Below are positions 6,895 to 15,603 of a stretch of 64,000 bases of DNA, piece after piece. The DNA lies in NCBI RefSeq assembly GCF_000147335.1, contig NC_014501.1, positions 6,027,621 through 6,091,620 of the forward strand, read 5' to 3'. Position 1 is the stretch's first letter, and the number at the start of each line of letters is the position of its first letter. This DNA is from Gloeothece verrucosa PCC 7822. Lineage in GTDB: Bacteria > Cyanobacteriota > Cyanobacteriia > Cyanobacteriales > Microcystaceae. A program made the position numbers and the translations under genes. The notes under the pieces are model-generated. The model saw only the letters and a program-made list of their open reading frames with translations, was not told where the DNA came from and did not search any database.

Positions 6895-8130
6895 ATGGGA
6901 AAAATTCGCCAAGTAAAAACGAGCCAAAGCAAGGCAAATAATCCCCTTTCTAAGAGCAAACAAGCTGAACTTAGAACAGGCCGTAGTTTAGCGACAGATC
7001 CCCCCCGAAAAATTAACCCAGAACACTCTACAGTTATCACTCATCATCTAGAAAATATTTCTCTTAGCCCTTCTCCTACCCCCTCATCTCTGTTTCAGCC
7101 CAAACTACAGCCGCTTGTAACAGCCTATACCCACTCGCCAAACAACTTAATACAACGCTTTGATGAAGAATCTCCCGGACCCCTAACCCCCACTCAAGTC
7201 ATTCAAGCTAAAAATTGGTATGCCGCCAAGAAACAACAATATACACCTGAGATTATTAAACAAATTCAAGCAAAAGTGGGAGTTACCCAAACAGGAGAGA
7301 TCAACAGCGAAACCGTTCAAGCGGTGGCTTTATGGCAACAAAGTAACCCTCCCCTAAAAGTCGATGGAATGGCCGGACCTAGAACGTTACCTGCCGCTTT
7401 TGCCAGTGGGTTAGCCGAAGAAAAATCGATTAATCAATATGTGGGAGCGGCTAAAACCATTCAAACCCAATGGGCTACCTTAAAAACCCCACAGGCGAGA
7501 GCATCCGCTTTGATCAAAGTCGTCAATGAAAGATTAAGCGCTGCCGGGGTGCCGATCTGTAACCAAGCGCTCAAAGATTTAGGTGCAGCCGCCGGACAAT
7601 TAAGTTTTGAGACTTGGACGATCGATCTCGGAAAAGAAGCCTTTTCTAAAGCTACCCTAACCGATGCTGAAGCCGCCGAAATAGCCGATACCGTCTATCA
7701 TGAAGCCCGACACGCCGAACAGTGGTATCGCATGGCGCAAATGTTAGCCGGTAAAGGTAGATCGGCTAAAGCGATCGCCAGAGAAACCGGCATCAAAGCC
7801 GAAGTAGTGGCGACTGCTGTCAGTAACCCTCTCAAACCGGGTAGTATGGAGGCCCTAATTGCTGAGGGTTGGCATGAAAGCGTCTATGGAGCGAGAGCCG
7901 CTTATCGAGAGCAAGTGTTAACGGAGGTTTTAGCCAGTAAAACAGCTTTAAATAAGGCACAGGAAACTTATAATAAATCTCCCACCAAAACCAATCAAGC
8001 GAAACTTGATGCGGCACAAAAAAGATTTGATATTGCTTATGCTAAATATGTAGATCTACCAGAAGAAGCGGATGCTCACCGAGTTGGTCACGCTGTTAAT
8101 GTGGCTTATCAATCACCGACTTCTCCATGA
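6895..8130 (+). CDS. Zincin-like protein with peptidoglycan-binding domain, effector-like
   Basis: The 411-residue product has no signal peptide. Residues 1-105 are low-complexity, Ser/Pro/Gln-rich, with an FQPKLQP...LIQRF segment like the leaders of DUF4157-type cargo proteins. Residues about 115-168 form a peptidoglycan-binding-1 repeat (IQAKVGVTQTG ... VDGMAGPRTL). A metalloprotease signature HEARH (HExxH, residues 269-273) lies in a helix (ADTVYHEARHAEQWYRMA), and a later EEADAHRVG near 391 could supply a third ligand. Together this suggests a secreted or delivered metalloprotease-like effector, perhaps cargo of a contractile injection system. Strong ribosome site GGAGG upstream. Stop overlaps the next start by ATGA. 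Confidence 0.6.
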   Translation: MGKIRQVKTSQSKANNPLSKSKQAELRTGRSLATDPPRKINPEHSTVITHHLENISLSPSPTPSSLFQPKLQPLVTAYTHSPNNLIQRFDEESPGPLTPTQVIQAKNWYAAKKQQYTPEIIKQIQAKVGVTQTGEINSETVQAVALWQQSNPPLKVDGMAGPRTLPAAFASGLAEEKSINQYVGAAKTIQTQWATLKTPQARASALIKVVNERLSAAGVPICNQALKDLGAAAGQLSFETWTIDLGKEAFSKATLTDAEAAEIADTVYHEARHAEQWYRMAQMLAGKGRSAKAIARETGIKAEVVATAVSNPLKPGSMEALIAEGWHESVYGARAAYREQVLTEVLASKTALNKAQETYNKSPTKTNQAKLDAAQKRFDIAYAKYVDLPEEADAHRVGHAVNVAYQSPTSP

Positions 8131-8702
8131 ATATTTTAGCTTTTCTGTTGGTTATTAACTTCTGTTTTGGCTCTTTCTACTCTTTGATAAGCCAGACAAA
8201 AGGAGAGCATTTTTTTTTAAATAGCAATATTTCTATTAAGCCTGTTTCCCAAAAAAAAACCATGCTAGAAACCTTAAAGAATACTTGCCAATTCCTTTCT
8301 CAAGAGAGGATAACTGTTCAAGAAACTGCTAATTATTTGGGGAAACTTATTAAAGCTCCGGGCGACGAAATGCCGCTAGAAGTTCAGCCCAATGATTCAT
8401 CATTTCCCTTAGCTAGAATTGTCTTTCAAACAGGAACCAATAGCCCGGCTCATGTGGAATTCGTGCTTGCTAAGTCTTCTAAATTGACGATAGCCGATTT
8501 AAAAAGTATTTTTGGAGATTATAAAACCCTGCCTAGAATTCATTGGAATAGTCCTCTGAAAGTTATGTTTGAGTCCGATACTCCTCAAGCGGCTTTTACT
8601 TGCACCTTGATTGCAGAAGTTGAACCTACAGAACAAGATATTAATAATGCTACCGTGACAGGGCTGACTCTGCGGCGAGATGTTCGATTGCCTGAAAATT
8701 AG
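8127..8702 (+). CDS. Secreted or membrane-anchored partner of the zincin-like protein
   Basis: I do not recognise this 191-residue protein. It starts with a hydrophobic stretch (residues 2-20, ILAFLLVINFCFGSFYSLI) that would be a signal peptide or anchor; the rest is a soluble alpha/beta-looking domain ending ...TGLTLRRDVRLPEN. It overlaps the zincin-like gene by four bases (ATGA), so the two are translationally coupled. A periplasmic inhibitor or immunity protein for the upstream effector is an attractive inference. An internal Met at residue 45 could instead start a cytosolic form. A strong terminator at 8800 closes the two-gene unit. Confidence 0.5.
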   Translation: MNILAFLLVINFCFGSFYSLISQTKGEHFFLNSNISIKPVSQKKTMLETLKNTCQFLSQERITVQETANYLGKLIKAPGDEMPLEVQPNDSSFPLARIVFQTGTNSPAHVEFVLAKSSKLTIADLKSIFGDYKTLPRIHWNSPLKVMFESDTPQAAFTCTLIAEVEPTEQDINNATVTGLTLRRDVRLPEN

Positions 8703-8799
8703 TTATCAAATTTAATGTTCAAGCATCATCAATATTTAGATTCACATAGTGAAATGTGAGTACATAACAGTTTAGTCAAAAAATCAATTGTGGTTTATA

Positions 8800-8831
8800 A
8801 GACCTGTCTTTTCTGACGGGTCTTTTTTTTT
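8800..8831 (+). terminator. Strong intrinsic terminator of the zincin/partner operon
   Basis: AGACCTGTC (8800-8808) pairs with GACGGGTCT (8815-8823) with one G-U pair, loop TTTTCT, followed by a run of nine T residues. It lies about 100 bases after the stop at 8702. Confidence 0.85.
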
Positions 8832-8922
8832 AACTAGAAAATTCACTAGAAGAGTTTTTGTATGGCACTAACTAGATCAATGGCAATCAAAATAGAAAAC
8901 TATTTTGTTAATTGGGCTAAAT

Positions 8923-9722
8923 CTAAATCTCAAGATCAACGTCAAGAAGCTTCCCATCTTCGATCCAAGCATCTTTTACAATATTGCGGAAATACCGATG
9001 CAAAGTAACATCGTCAAGTGCTTTCCAAGCATGAACATCCGATAATCCTTTTAACAAATCTTTTCGGCTCTCTATTCTCTCTATTTCTTTTGCTCTATTG
9101 GATTTTAACTCCGCTAATTGTTGCTCTAAGGTTCTGGAAAGAGATAAAAAAGCATCTAGCTTTAAAACCTCATATTTGTTTTTTGCTTCTAATAGTTCTT
9201 TTTCTAATAACTTTATTCTCTCGGGATTTGCTTCTACAAAATCTGACTTAGCTTTTTCGATCATAGATATAAGGGAATTGGCTTGACGGGTTACTTGCTC
9301 AATTAACTGAGGGATGAGTTTTGATTCATTCACAGGTGAAGTTTTACACTTTAGATCATCCTTTCCCCTACAATGGTAATACCTGTATATCTTTCCTTTG
9401 TAAAAGGACTTTTACTAGATGCTTCTGGCTCATCTGTGAATTCCCATTCAACACCATGACGGCAACATAAAGCATAGAAGTAATTTTGCTCTAATTGGTT
9501 TCGGTTAAGTCTGTCACTTCTACAAGCAACTACACAAGTAACTTCACCTAATTGAATCATACTTAACAACCGTTGATACTCGTTCCGATTGTCACTTGTG
9601 CCTGATTCACGTTCAACCAAAACAAGATCGCAACCTCTAGACTTAAAAGTTTCTATCTGGCGTTCAATAGACGAGTCTTGGAAACTGAACCCTGTTGACA
9701 CCCTAGCATAACCTACACGCAT
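8923..9722 (-). pseudogene. Decayed large serine recombinase (XisF-like)
   Basis: The upstream part (9351-9722, 123 residues) is the N-terminal resolvase domain: YARVST with the nucleophilic Ser at residue 9, then CRSDRLNRN with active-site arginines. It stops at 9351. The rest (8923-9333) is in another frame and carries the C-terminal coiled coil and tail (HRYFRNIVKDAWIEDGKL) typical of large serine recombinases; that frame is open to about 9345 and encodes a Cys that may be the last zinc-ribbon ligand. The recombinase domain between them (about 200 residues) is missing. So there is both an internal deletion and a frameshift. The relic points to a former integrated element near msrA. Confidence 0.7.
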
Positions 9723-9748
9723 AACTGCAATAAACTGTTACTACAACT

Positions 9749-10243
9749 CTACTGTAGCTTTTTTCCGCGTCTTGAGTAATACTGTTGATGATATTCAGCC
9801 GCTAAATAATAATCGGAAGCCGCCTTAATTTCGGTGACAATATCCTTCTTATATTTCCCAGATAATTGTAATTTCCGTTTTGAATTTCTCGCGACTCTTT
9901 CCTGTTCAGGAGTATGATAAAAAATCACAGAACGGTATTGTTCTCCCCGGTCTGGGCCCTGATGATTTAAGCTAGTGGGGTCATGAATTTTCCAAAACAC
10001 CTCCAACAATTCCTCATAACTAATCTGTTGAGGGTCGTATTCTACCTGTACTACTTCAGCATGACCGGTAATTCTGGCACAGACATCAAGATAGGAGGGG
10101 TTAGGGAAATGTCCCCCCATATAGCCCACAGAAGAGGAAACAATCCCCTTACAGGCGCGAAAGGCGGCTTCTACTCCCCAAAAACATCCTGCTCCAAAAG
10201 TGGCTTTTTCAGTGTTTTGATTGGTTGTTGATGGTTGGCTCAT
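9749..10243 (-). CDS. msrA: Peptide-methionine (S)-S-oxide reductase
   Basis: The 164-residue protein has the catalytic GCFWG motif at residues 19-23 (Cys nucleophile), then the conserved Y-x-G-G (VGYMGG), GHAEVVQVEYDP and FWKIHDPTS. It reduces the S-epimer of methionine sulfoxide using thioredoxin. C-terminal resolving cysteines of some MsrAs are absent. Its downstream neighbour is the recombinase relic; the MBL gene ends 14 bases upstream of its start, so the two may be cotranscribed. Confidence 0.95.
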   Translation of the reverse strand: MSQPSTTNQNTEKATFGAGCFWGVEAAFRACKGIVSSSVGYMGGHFPNPSYLDVCARITGHAEVVQVEYDPQQISYEELLEVFWKIHDPTSLNHQGPDRGEQYRSVIFYHTPEQERVARNSKRKLQLSGKYKKDIVTEIKAASDYYLAAEYHQQYYSRRGKKLQ

Positions 10244-10256
10244 TCTCTCTCGAAAT

Positions 10257-11123
10257 TTACTTGCTTGAAGTCGGTTTACTTTGCGTGGTTGATGGTGTCG
10301 GGGCGGCGGGTGAGGTGGTCCTCTCAGAGGCCGGTCTTAAAACTTTTTTATAATCTAATATCCGAATCAATGTACCTTCTTTAGGCAAATCTTGCCGTTT
10401 AATCAGCAGTTGATTGTCCGGAATGTTGCGAACATTCATTCCCTCTACTAACTTCAAAAAGTTATCTAACGGCGCAATATCACAAGCCGCTTTATCGGCT
10501 GCCGTCGTCATATATTGAGTAGGAATGACAATTTTCGGGTCTAAAATCTCCATGGCCTGTTTGGCCTCTTGTGCATTATACGCTTTCGGTCCGCCACCAA
10601 CCGGGATAAAGGCCAAATCCGGAGAACCCATCAAAATTTTTTGTTCTATGGCAATAGGTGCGGCCGCCCCACCTAAATGTAGAACTCTGATTCCTCCTTG
10701 ATTCCAGCGCCAAGCCACATTGGTGCCAAACTGTCGCCCGCCCTTGCGATCATGATCAATCCCTATGCCTTGAATCCTAAAACCTCTAATTTCATAGACT
10801 CCAGGTTCATACAACACTCTAGGATTACCGGGTAATTTTTCGGCGGCTCCTTCATCCCAAAGTTGACTACTAATTAACACCAGGTCCGACTCTACCCTAG
10901 GCAAACGATAGCCGGCTGTACAGCCAATGCTTCGGAAAGGATTCACTAAAATTCTTAGACCACTACCGGATAGCAAAAAACAGGTATGACCAAAATATTG
11001 TACTAACAGAGAGTTACTTGGCTGGGTTTGTCCTTGTGCCTTTTGCCAGTTTGAGGTTAATAAGCTGCTGGCTGCTGCAAAAATGCCGGCACCTCCGTAG
11101 TAAATCACCTGTCGTCTTTTCAT
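10257..11123 (-). CDS. Exported MBL-fold metallohydrolase-like protein
   Basis: The 288-residue protein starts with a signal sequence (MKRRQVIYYGGAGIFAAASSLL) ending near residue 32. The mature part begins VQYFGHTCFLL and resembles UPF0173/beta-lactamase-superfamily-3 proteins, with late HLGGA and AFIPVGGGP motifs. The classical HxHxDH is not obvious; Ser and Gln replace it (LVLISSQLWDEGA), so hydrolase activity is doubtful. The Pro/Ser/Thr-rich tail is unstructured. Confidence 0.75.
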   Translation of the reverse strand: MKRRQVIYYGGAGIFAAASSLLTSNWQKAQGQTQPSNSLLVQYFGHTCFLLSGSGLRILVNPFRSIGCTAGYRLPRVESDLVLISSQLWDEGAAEKLPGNPRVLYEPGVYEIRGFRIQGIGIDHDRKGGRQFGTNVAWRWNQGGIRVLHLGGAAAPIAIEQKILMGSPDLAFIPVGGGPKAYNAQEAKQAMEILDPKIVIPTQYMTTAADKAACDIAPLDNFLKLVEGMNVRNIPDNQLLIKRQDLPKEGTLIRILDYKKVLRPASERTTSPAAPTPSTTQSKPTSSK

Positions 11124-11153
11124 AGAGCGGATTATTAATTATAAAATTAATTG

Positions 11154-11744
11154 TTAAGAGATGGATTCTAGAAAGTTTCGTAACAATTGTTTACCTGATT
11201 GGGTTAAGATACTTTCTGGATGAAATTGGACTCCTTGAATGTGGGGATAGTTCCGATGACGAACTCCCATGACTGTGCCATCTTCTACCCAAGCGGTAAT
11301 CTCTAAGACATCGGGCATAGTTTCTCGTTCAATCACCAGACTATGATAGCGAGTGGCACTAAACGGATTATCCAATTTTTGGAAGACACCGATGCCGTTA
11401 TGATAAATTTCTGAGGTTTTTCCGTGCATCAACACCGGGGCCGAGATAATTTTACCCCCAAATACTTGCCCAATACTTTGATGTCCTAAACAAACCCCTA
11501 AAATGGGCAGTGTTGGTCCAAGTTGAGCAATGATATCCATAGAAATCCCCGCATCTTCGGGACGGCCAGGACCCGGGGAAATAACCACAGCATCTGGATT
11601 GAGATGTTTAATTTTTTCGAGGTCTATAAGATCATTACGATACACTTGGATTTCTGAGGCAAGCGGGATTTCCGTTCCCAGTTCCCCCAAATATTGAACT
11701 AAATTATAGGTAAAACTATCGTAGTTATCTATGACAAGAATCAT
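11154..11744 (-). CDS. trpG: Anthranilate/aminodeoxychorismate synthase glutamine amidotransferase
   Basis: A class-I glutamine amidotransferase of 196 residues: start ILVIDNYDSFTYNLVQYL, oxyanion strand SPGPGRPEDAG, nucleophile Cys in GVCLGHQ, and catalytic His-x-Glu in QFHPESI. It supplies ammonia to TrpE for anthranilate or to PabB for folate; in many bacteria one copy serves both. It follows dgkA with five bases between them, in a likely ybeY-dgkA-trpG operon. Confidence 0.92.
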   Translation of the reverse strand: MILVIDNYDSFTYNLVQYLGELGTEIPLASEIQVYRNDLIDLEKIKHLNPDAVVISPGPGRPEDAGISMDIIAQLGPTLPILGVCLGHQSIGQVFGGKIISAPVLMHGKTSEIYHNGIGVFQKLDNPFSATRYHSLVIERETMPDVLEITAWVEDGTVMGVRHRNYPHIQGVQFHPESILTQSGKQLLRNFLESIS

Positions 11745-11748
11745 TTAA

Positions 11749-12258
11749 TTATCCAGCACAGGAAATAAAGGTCATCATCGGGGGAATTAAAACAAAACTG
11801 GCCACTAATAGAGCCGCAAGGGCCGCAATGAGTACCGCTCCTGCCGCACAGTCTTTAGCAATTTTAGCCAGTTCATGATAGGATTGCCCGACTGTCAGGT
11901 CTACCACCGACTCTAAAGCGGTATTTAATAATTCTAATACCATCACTAAAGCACAGGTAACAGCGATGATTGCCATTTCTACGGGGCTGACTTTAAAAAA
12001 GCCGCCTAAACTCAGAGCGACAATGGTAAGGGCCACATGAATTCTAAAATTTCGTTGAGTAGCAAAAGCATAAGACACTCCCGCCCAAGCATACTTAAAA
12101 CTAATTAATAAATTCGACGCGACTTGCCAAGCATATTCATGTCTCAGTTCATTTGAGGCTTCAATGAAGTTGCGGGAGCCGATGGCGTTAGAAGGAAGAT
12201 AGGGCATGGTAGACACGTGACCATTGGTTGATTGAGATATTCTTATTTTAGATTTCAT
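11749..12258 (-). CDS. dgkA: Diacylglycerol/undecaprenol kinase family protein
   Basis: 169 residues with a soluble N-terminal extension of about 50 residues, then three membrane helices. The DagK signature ELLNTALESVVDL, with catalytic and Mg-binding acids, is intact, as is the first-helix AFATQRNFRIH region. Enzymes of this family phosphorylate diacylglycerol or undecaprenol at the membrane. It lies between ybeY and trpG, an arrangement seen in other cyanobacteria. Confidence 0.92.
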   Translation of the reverse strand: MKSKIRISQSTNGHVSTMPYLPSNAIGSRNFIEASNELRHEYAWQVASNLLISFKYAWAGVSYAFATQRNFRIHVALTIVALSLGGFFKVSPVEMAIIAVTCALVMVLELLNTALESVVDLTVGQSYHELAKIAKDCAAGAVLIAALAALLVASFVLIPPMMTFISCAG

Positions 12259-12335
12259 AAATCGATTACCTGTTAGTTAAAAAAAGTTTTTTCTTTATTT
12301 AATGATTTGTATTTGTTCCCTCAAAAAAATTGGCT

Positions 12336-12881
12336 TTAATCCTGATGCAACAGGGGTAAATGGTTTAACAATATTTCCTGTTGAGAAAGCATTGCCATGA
12401 GGCTTTCATCATCGGGATGGTCCCAACCCAACAGATGCAAAAATCCGTGAGCCGCTAAATTGGCCAATTCTCGAGTTAATGAATGTCCTTGTTCGGTTGC
12501 CTGTCTTGAAGCCGTTTCTACCGAGATAATAATATCTCCTAGATATAAAGGTTCATCGGAAAACTCGTCAATTTGATAGGGAACCTCTACTTCTAAGGCA
12601 GCAAAAGCTAATACATCTGTCGGTTGATTTTTGTGACGATATTGAGCGTTGTAATACTGAATTTCTTGATCGTCTGTCAATCGCAAACTTAACTCATAGC
12701 TGTCTGATGAAGGCAGAGCCGCCACCAGCATCTCTAGCCAAATTTGAAACCAACTCTCCCAAGTCTGTGACGTAATCGGGGGGGTTTTGGTTGCTAAAAA
12801 ATCTTCAGTCGATGTATTATTAAAGAATACATCCTGTAGGTTTAAGGCTAGAGAGAGAGTGGATTTCGTCAAAGAGGTCAT
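12336..12881 (-). CDS. ybeY: Endoribonuclease YbeY (16S rRNA maturation)
   Basis: The zinc-binding signature HGFLHLLGWDH (H-x3-H-x5-H) lies near the C terminus, preceded by GDIIIS and the RHKNQPTDVLAF strand. YbeY acts in 16S 3' end maturation and ribosome quality control. About 180 residues, normal for cyanobacteria, which carry an N-terminal extension. I use ATG at 12881; a TTG two codons upstream (12887) is also open. Confidence 0.95.
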   Translation of the reverse strand: MTSLTKSTLSLALNLQDVFFNNTSTEDFLATKTPPITSQTWESWFQIWLEMLVAALPSSDSYELSLRLTDDQEIQYYNAQYRHKNQPTDVLAFAALEVEVPYQIDEFSDEPLYLGDIIISVETASRQATEQGHSLTRELANLAAHGFLHLLGWDHPDDESLMAMLSQQEILLNHLPLLHQD

Positions 12882-12892
12882 CCTCAAAAAGG

Positions 12893-13090
12893 TTAGCGAG
12901 TCAGATAAGAGATGCCCACCAGAAAGCCTAATAAGCCCACTGTGGTTAAAAAGAAGTGCTTTAGAGAAATCCCCTTTTTGCGTACCATATTACGCATGGC
13001 AAGTTTCACATAGCTATCTTGCGGCTTAGGGGATTCGGGAGGCACATTTGGGGTTTGAGAGGGAACAGGAGTAGACGACGGGTTGTTCAT
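12893..13090 (-). CDS. DUF3285 small membrane protein
   Basis: 65 residues: a Pro/Ser/Gln-rich N-terminal third, then SYVKLAMRNMVRKKG, then one membrane helix (HFFLTTVGLLGFLVGISYL). This matches the short cyanobacterial DUF3285 family of unknown role. It is 11 bases upstream of ybeY on the same strand, so it is probably the first gene of that operon. Confidence 0.8.
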   Translation of the reverse strand: MNNPSSTPVPSQTPNVPPESPKPQDSYVKLAMRNMVRKKGISLKHFFLTTVGLLGFLVGISYLTR

Positions 13091-13229
13091 ACAGTTCGTT
13101 TGATTACCTAAGCAGTTATTAACTAGGAGATAACTGCCTATAATGTAACAAGATCTTGCAAAAAAGCAAGAGGTACGTTAGTCAATAACCACTAAGTTCC
13201 TAGTTATATTTTCTCATGGTCGGTAAAGA

Positions 13230-14343
13230 TTATCCTTCCAATTTAGTAGATTGACGTAGATAAGCCTCGATAAAGCCATTTAAGTCGCCATCCATCACAG
13301 CACCCACATCGCTCGTTTCAACGTTTGTCCGTAGGTCCTTAACCATCTGGTAAGGATGAAAGACATAGTTACGGATTTGATTGCCCCAAGCGGCTTCTAC
13401 CATATCCCCGCGAATTTGGGCAATTTCCTTGGCTCGTTGTTCGGTGAGAATCACCAGTAATTTCGCTTTGAGCAAAGCCAGTGCCTTTTCTTTGTTTTGC
13501 AGTTGGGAGCGTTCCTGAGTACAGCGTACAGCAAGCCCTGTGGGAATATGCACCACTCGCACGGCGGTTTCGACTTTGTTGACGTTTTGCCCTCCTTTTC
13601 CGCCTGAGCGTGATGTGGTGATTTCTAAGTCTTTTTCGGGAATTTCCACATTAACGGCTTCTACCCCGAGATTCGGCATCACTTCCACGCCAGCAAAACT
13701 GGTTTGCCGTTTTCCATTGGCATTAAAAGGAGAAATTCTCACTAGGCGATGAGTTCCTTTTTCGCCTTTGAGATATCCGTAGGCATAACGCCCTTCTATT
13801 TCCAAGGTGGCTGATTTAAGTCCGGCTTCATCTCCTTCAGAAATTTCGGCTAGATGGACTTTATAACCTTGTTTTTCTCCCCAACGGGTATACATTCGCA
13901 GTAACATTTCTGCCCAGTCTTGAGCATCTGTGCCGCCGGCACCGGCATTAATGGTTAATACGGCTCCTTTAGCATCATATAGTCCTGATAGGAGTTGTTG
14001 TAATTCCCAACGCTCAAGCTCATGATTAAGCTGTTCTAGGTTGGTTTGGGCTTCTTCTAAAAGGCTTGTATCTTCTTCTAATTCTAATAGTTCAACGATG
14101 GCTTTAGCGTCTTCTAATTGGGTTTGCCACTGTTGATAAAGTTCTAAAGCGCTTTTGAGTTCATTGAGTTCCTGAAGGGTGGTTTGAGCCATATCAGGAC
14201 TATCCCAAAACTCGGGTTGAGCGGCTACTTGTTCTAAGTCTTTGATTTTTGCGCCCAGAGTCGGTAAGTCAAAGATAGTCCTGGGTTTTCCCCAGGCGCG
14301 AACCGATTAATTCTATTTCTCTTTTGAGTTCTGTAGTTTCCAT
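13230..14343 (-). CDS. prfB: Peptide chain release factor 2, with programmed +1 frameshift
   Basis: The main frame (13230-14192 as an isolated open frame) lacks the true N terminus. Upstream, ATG at 14343 with ribosome site GGAGGAG opens a 24-codon zero frame that ends at TGA (14271-14269) inside CTTTGAC, the classic RF2 shift site. A +1 slip there joins both frames into a full RF2 of about 370 residues. RF2 marks are the SPF tripeptide in VRISPFN (stop-codon reading) and GGQ in SGGKGGQNVNK (peptide release). Autoregulation by its own UGA is expected: low RF2 favours the slip. Confidence 0.95.
14268..14274 (-). promoter_or_regulatory. RF2 programmed frameshift site CTTTGAC
   Basis: The heptamer CTT-TGA-C matches the shift site known from E. 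coli and most bacterial prfB genes. An AGGA stimulator-like stretch lies shortly upstream in CCAGGACTAT. Reading CTT then GAC restores the main frame (...QDYL-DLPTLGAK). Confidence 0.93.
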
Positions 14344-14493
14344 GCTCCTCCTAGCGGCTAGTTTGCCTATTTTATTGTAGTCCTTATTGCTCTGACTCGT
14401 GGTCAAATCCCGAGGGTTTTGTCTCCTGAACCTGTGTCAAAATAAAAATTGTGTTTTTTTGGCTCCTATAACTTTTAAAATAGATAGTTAATT

Positions 14494-15477
14494 ATGACCC
14501 ACCTTCGCGTTGTTAAATCCTGGGAAATTTCGGAAAATGAAGTAACTTCAGAAACAATTTACACTAACCGCCGTCGCTTTCTAAAAAGTTTAATAGGGGC
14601 GGGAATTGGAGCAAGTTTATTGCCTTTAACTGGCTGTCAAAAATCTTCTTCTTCTCTGGCTTTAGAACAAAGTTTTCAATTACCTAAAATTCCCTCGCTT
14701 AAAACTAACCCGGCTTTTGCTTCTGTTGATGGTCCCATTGCTGATGAAGCTTTAGCCGCCAGATACAATAATTTTTACGAATTTGGAGGGGGGAAAAATA
14801 TTTGGTTAAAAGCGCAAAATTTACCCACAGATCCTTGGAAGGTAGAGGTGACGGGTTTGGTTAAAAATCCTCAAACCTACGACCTCGAGCAACTGAAAAA
14901 GCAATTCCCTCTAGAAGAAAGAATTTATCGCTTTCGTTGTGTCGAAGCTTGGTCTATGGTTCTTCCCTGGGTTGGCTTTCCTATGCGAGCATTACTGGAA
15001 GCTGTAGAGCCTACCGCACAAGCGAAATTTGTCCGTTTTACTTCTTTTTATGACCCGGAAATTACTCGAGGCCCTGGACTGCATTTTGGCTTTTTGCCCT
15101 GGCCTTATCAAGAAGGGTTACGCCTTGAAGAAATGGCTAACGAATTAGCTTTTTTTGCTCTGGGAATTTATGGTCATGATTTACCGAAACAGCATGGGGC
15201 ACCCATTCGATGTGTCCTGCCTTGGAAATATGGGTTTAAGGGAGCAAAATCGGTGGTTAAAATTGAATTTTTAGAGCAACAACCCGCGACTTATTGGAAT
15301 ACAATTGACCCCAATGAGTATGATTTTGAGGCCAATGTTAATCCAACTAAACCTCATCCTCGCTGGTCACAAGCCACTGAAAAATTTATTAGTAAAGGTC
15401 CGGGTTTGTCTTGGGAATTAAAGGAAACCTTACCTTATAATGGATACGGAAAATATGTGGCTAGTTTGTATGTTTAA
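14494..15477 (+). CDS. msrP: Methionine-sulfoxide reductase catalytic subunit MsrP (YedY), molybdoenzyme
   Basis: 327 residues. A twin-arginine signal (NRRRFLKSLIGAGIGASLLPL then TGC) directs it out through Tat. The oxidoreductase molybdopterin domain shows YNNFYEF, YRFRCVEAWSMVLPWVGF with the Mo-ligating Cys (about residue 149), and the ending WKLKE-like SWELKETLPYNGYGKYV. MsrP repairs oxidised methionines in periplasmic proteins with electrons from the haem membrane subunit MsrQ, which is not encoded next to it here. Confidence 0.92.
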   Translation: MTHLRVVKSWEISENEVTSETIYTNRRRFLKSLIGAGIGASLLPLTGCQKSSSSLALEQSFQLPKIPSLKTNPAFASVDGPIADEALAARYNNFYEFGGGKNIWLKAQNLPTDPWKVEVTGLVKNPQTYDLEQLKKQFPLEERIYRFRCVEAWSMVLPWVGFPMRALLEAVEPTAQAKFVRFTSFYDPEITRGPGLHFGFLPWPYQEGLRLEEMANELAFFALGIYGHDLPKQHGAPIRCVLPWKYGFKGAKSVVKIEFLEQQPATYWNTIDPNEYDFEANVNPTKPHPRWSQATEKFISKGPGLSWELKETLPYNGYGKYVASLYV

Positions 15478-15603
15478 GCCAATTTTTCAATTTTTTTTCT
15501 GATCATTAACTACCGGAGTGGGTAAGTTGACTTTAAACTCTTTGAGCGAGTTCAATATTTTAACCCATCTTGCCCACCCTACTCTGACTTTAAATGCTAG
15601 TAT

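Noticed and set aside
12787..13029. Plus-strand frame over the ybeY and DUF3285 genes
   Set aside because: Overlaps two well-supported minus-strand genes and has no domain.
13141..13200. Hairpin CTTGC-A6-GCAAG and AACTAGGA/TCCTAGTT repeat near the prfB end
   Set aside because: Possible terminator of prfB but neither stem precedes a T-run on the minus strand.
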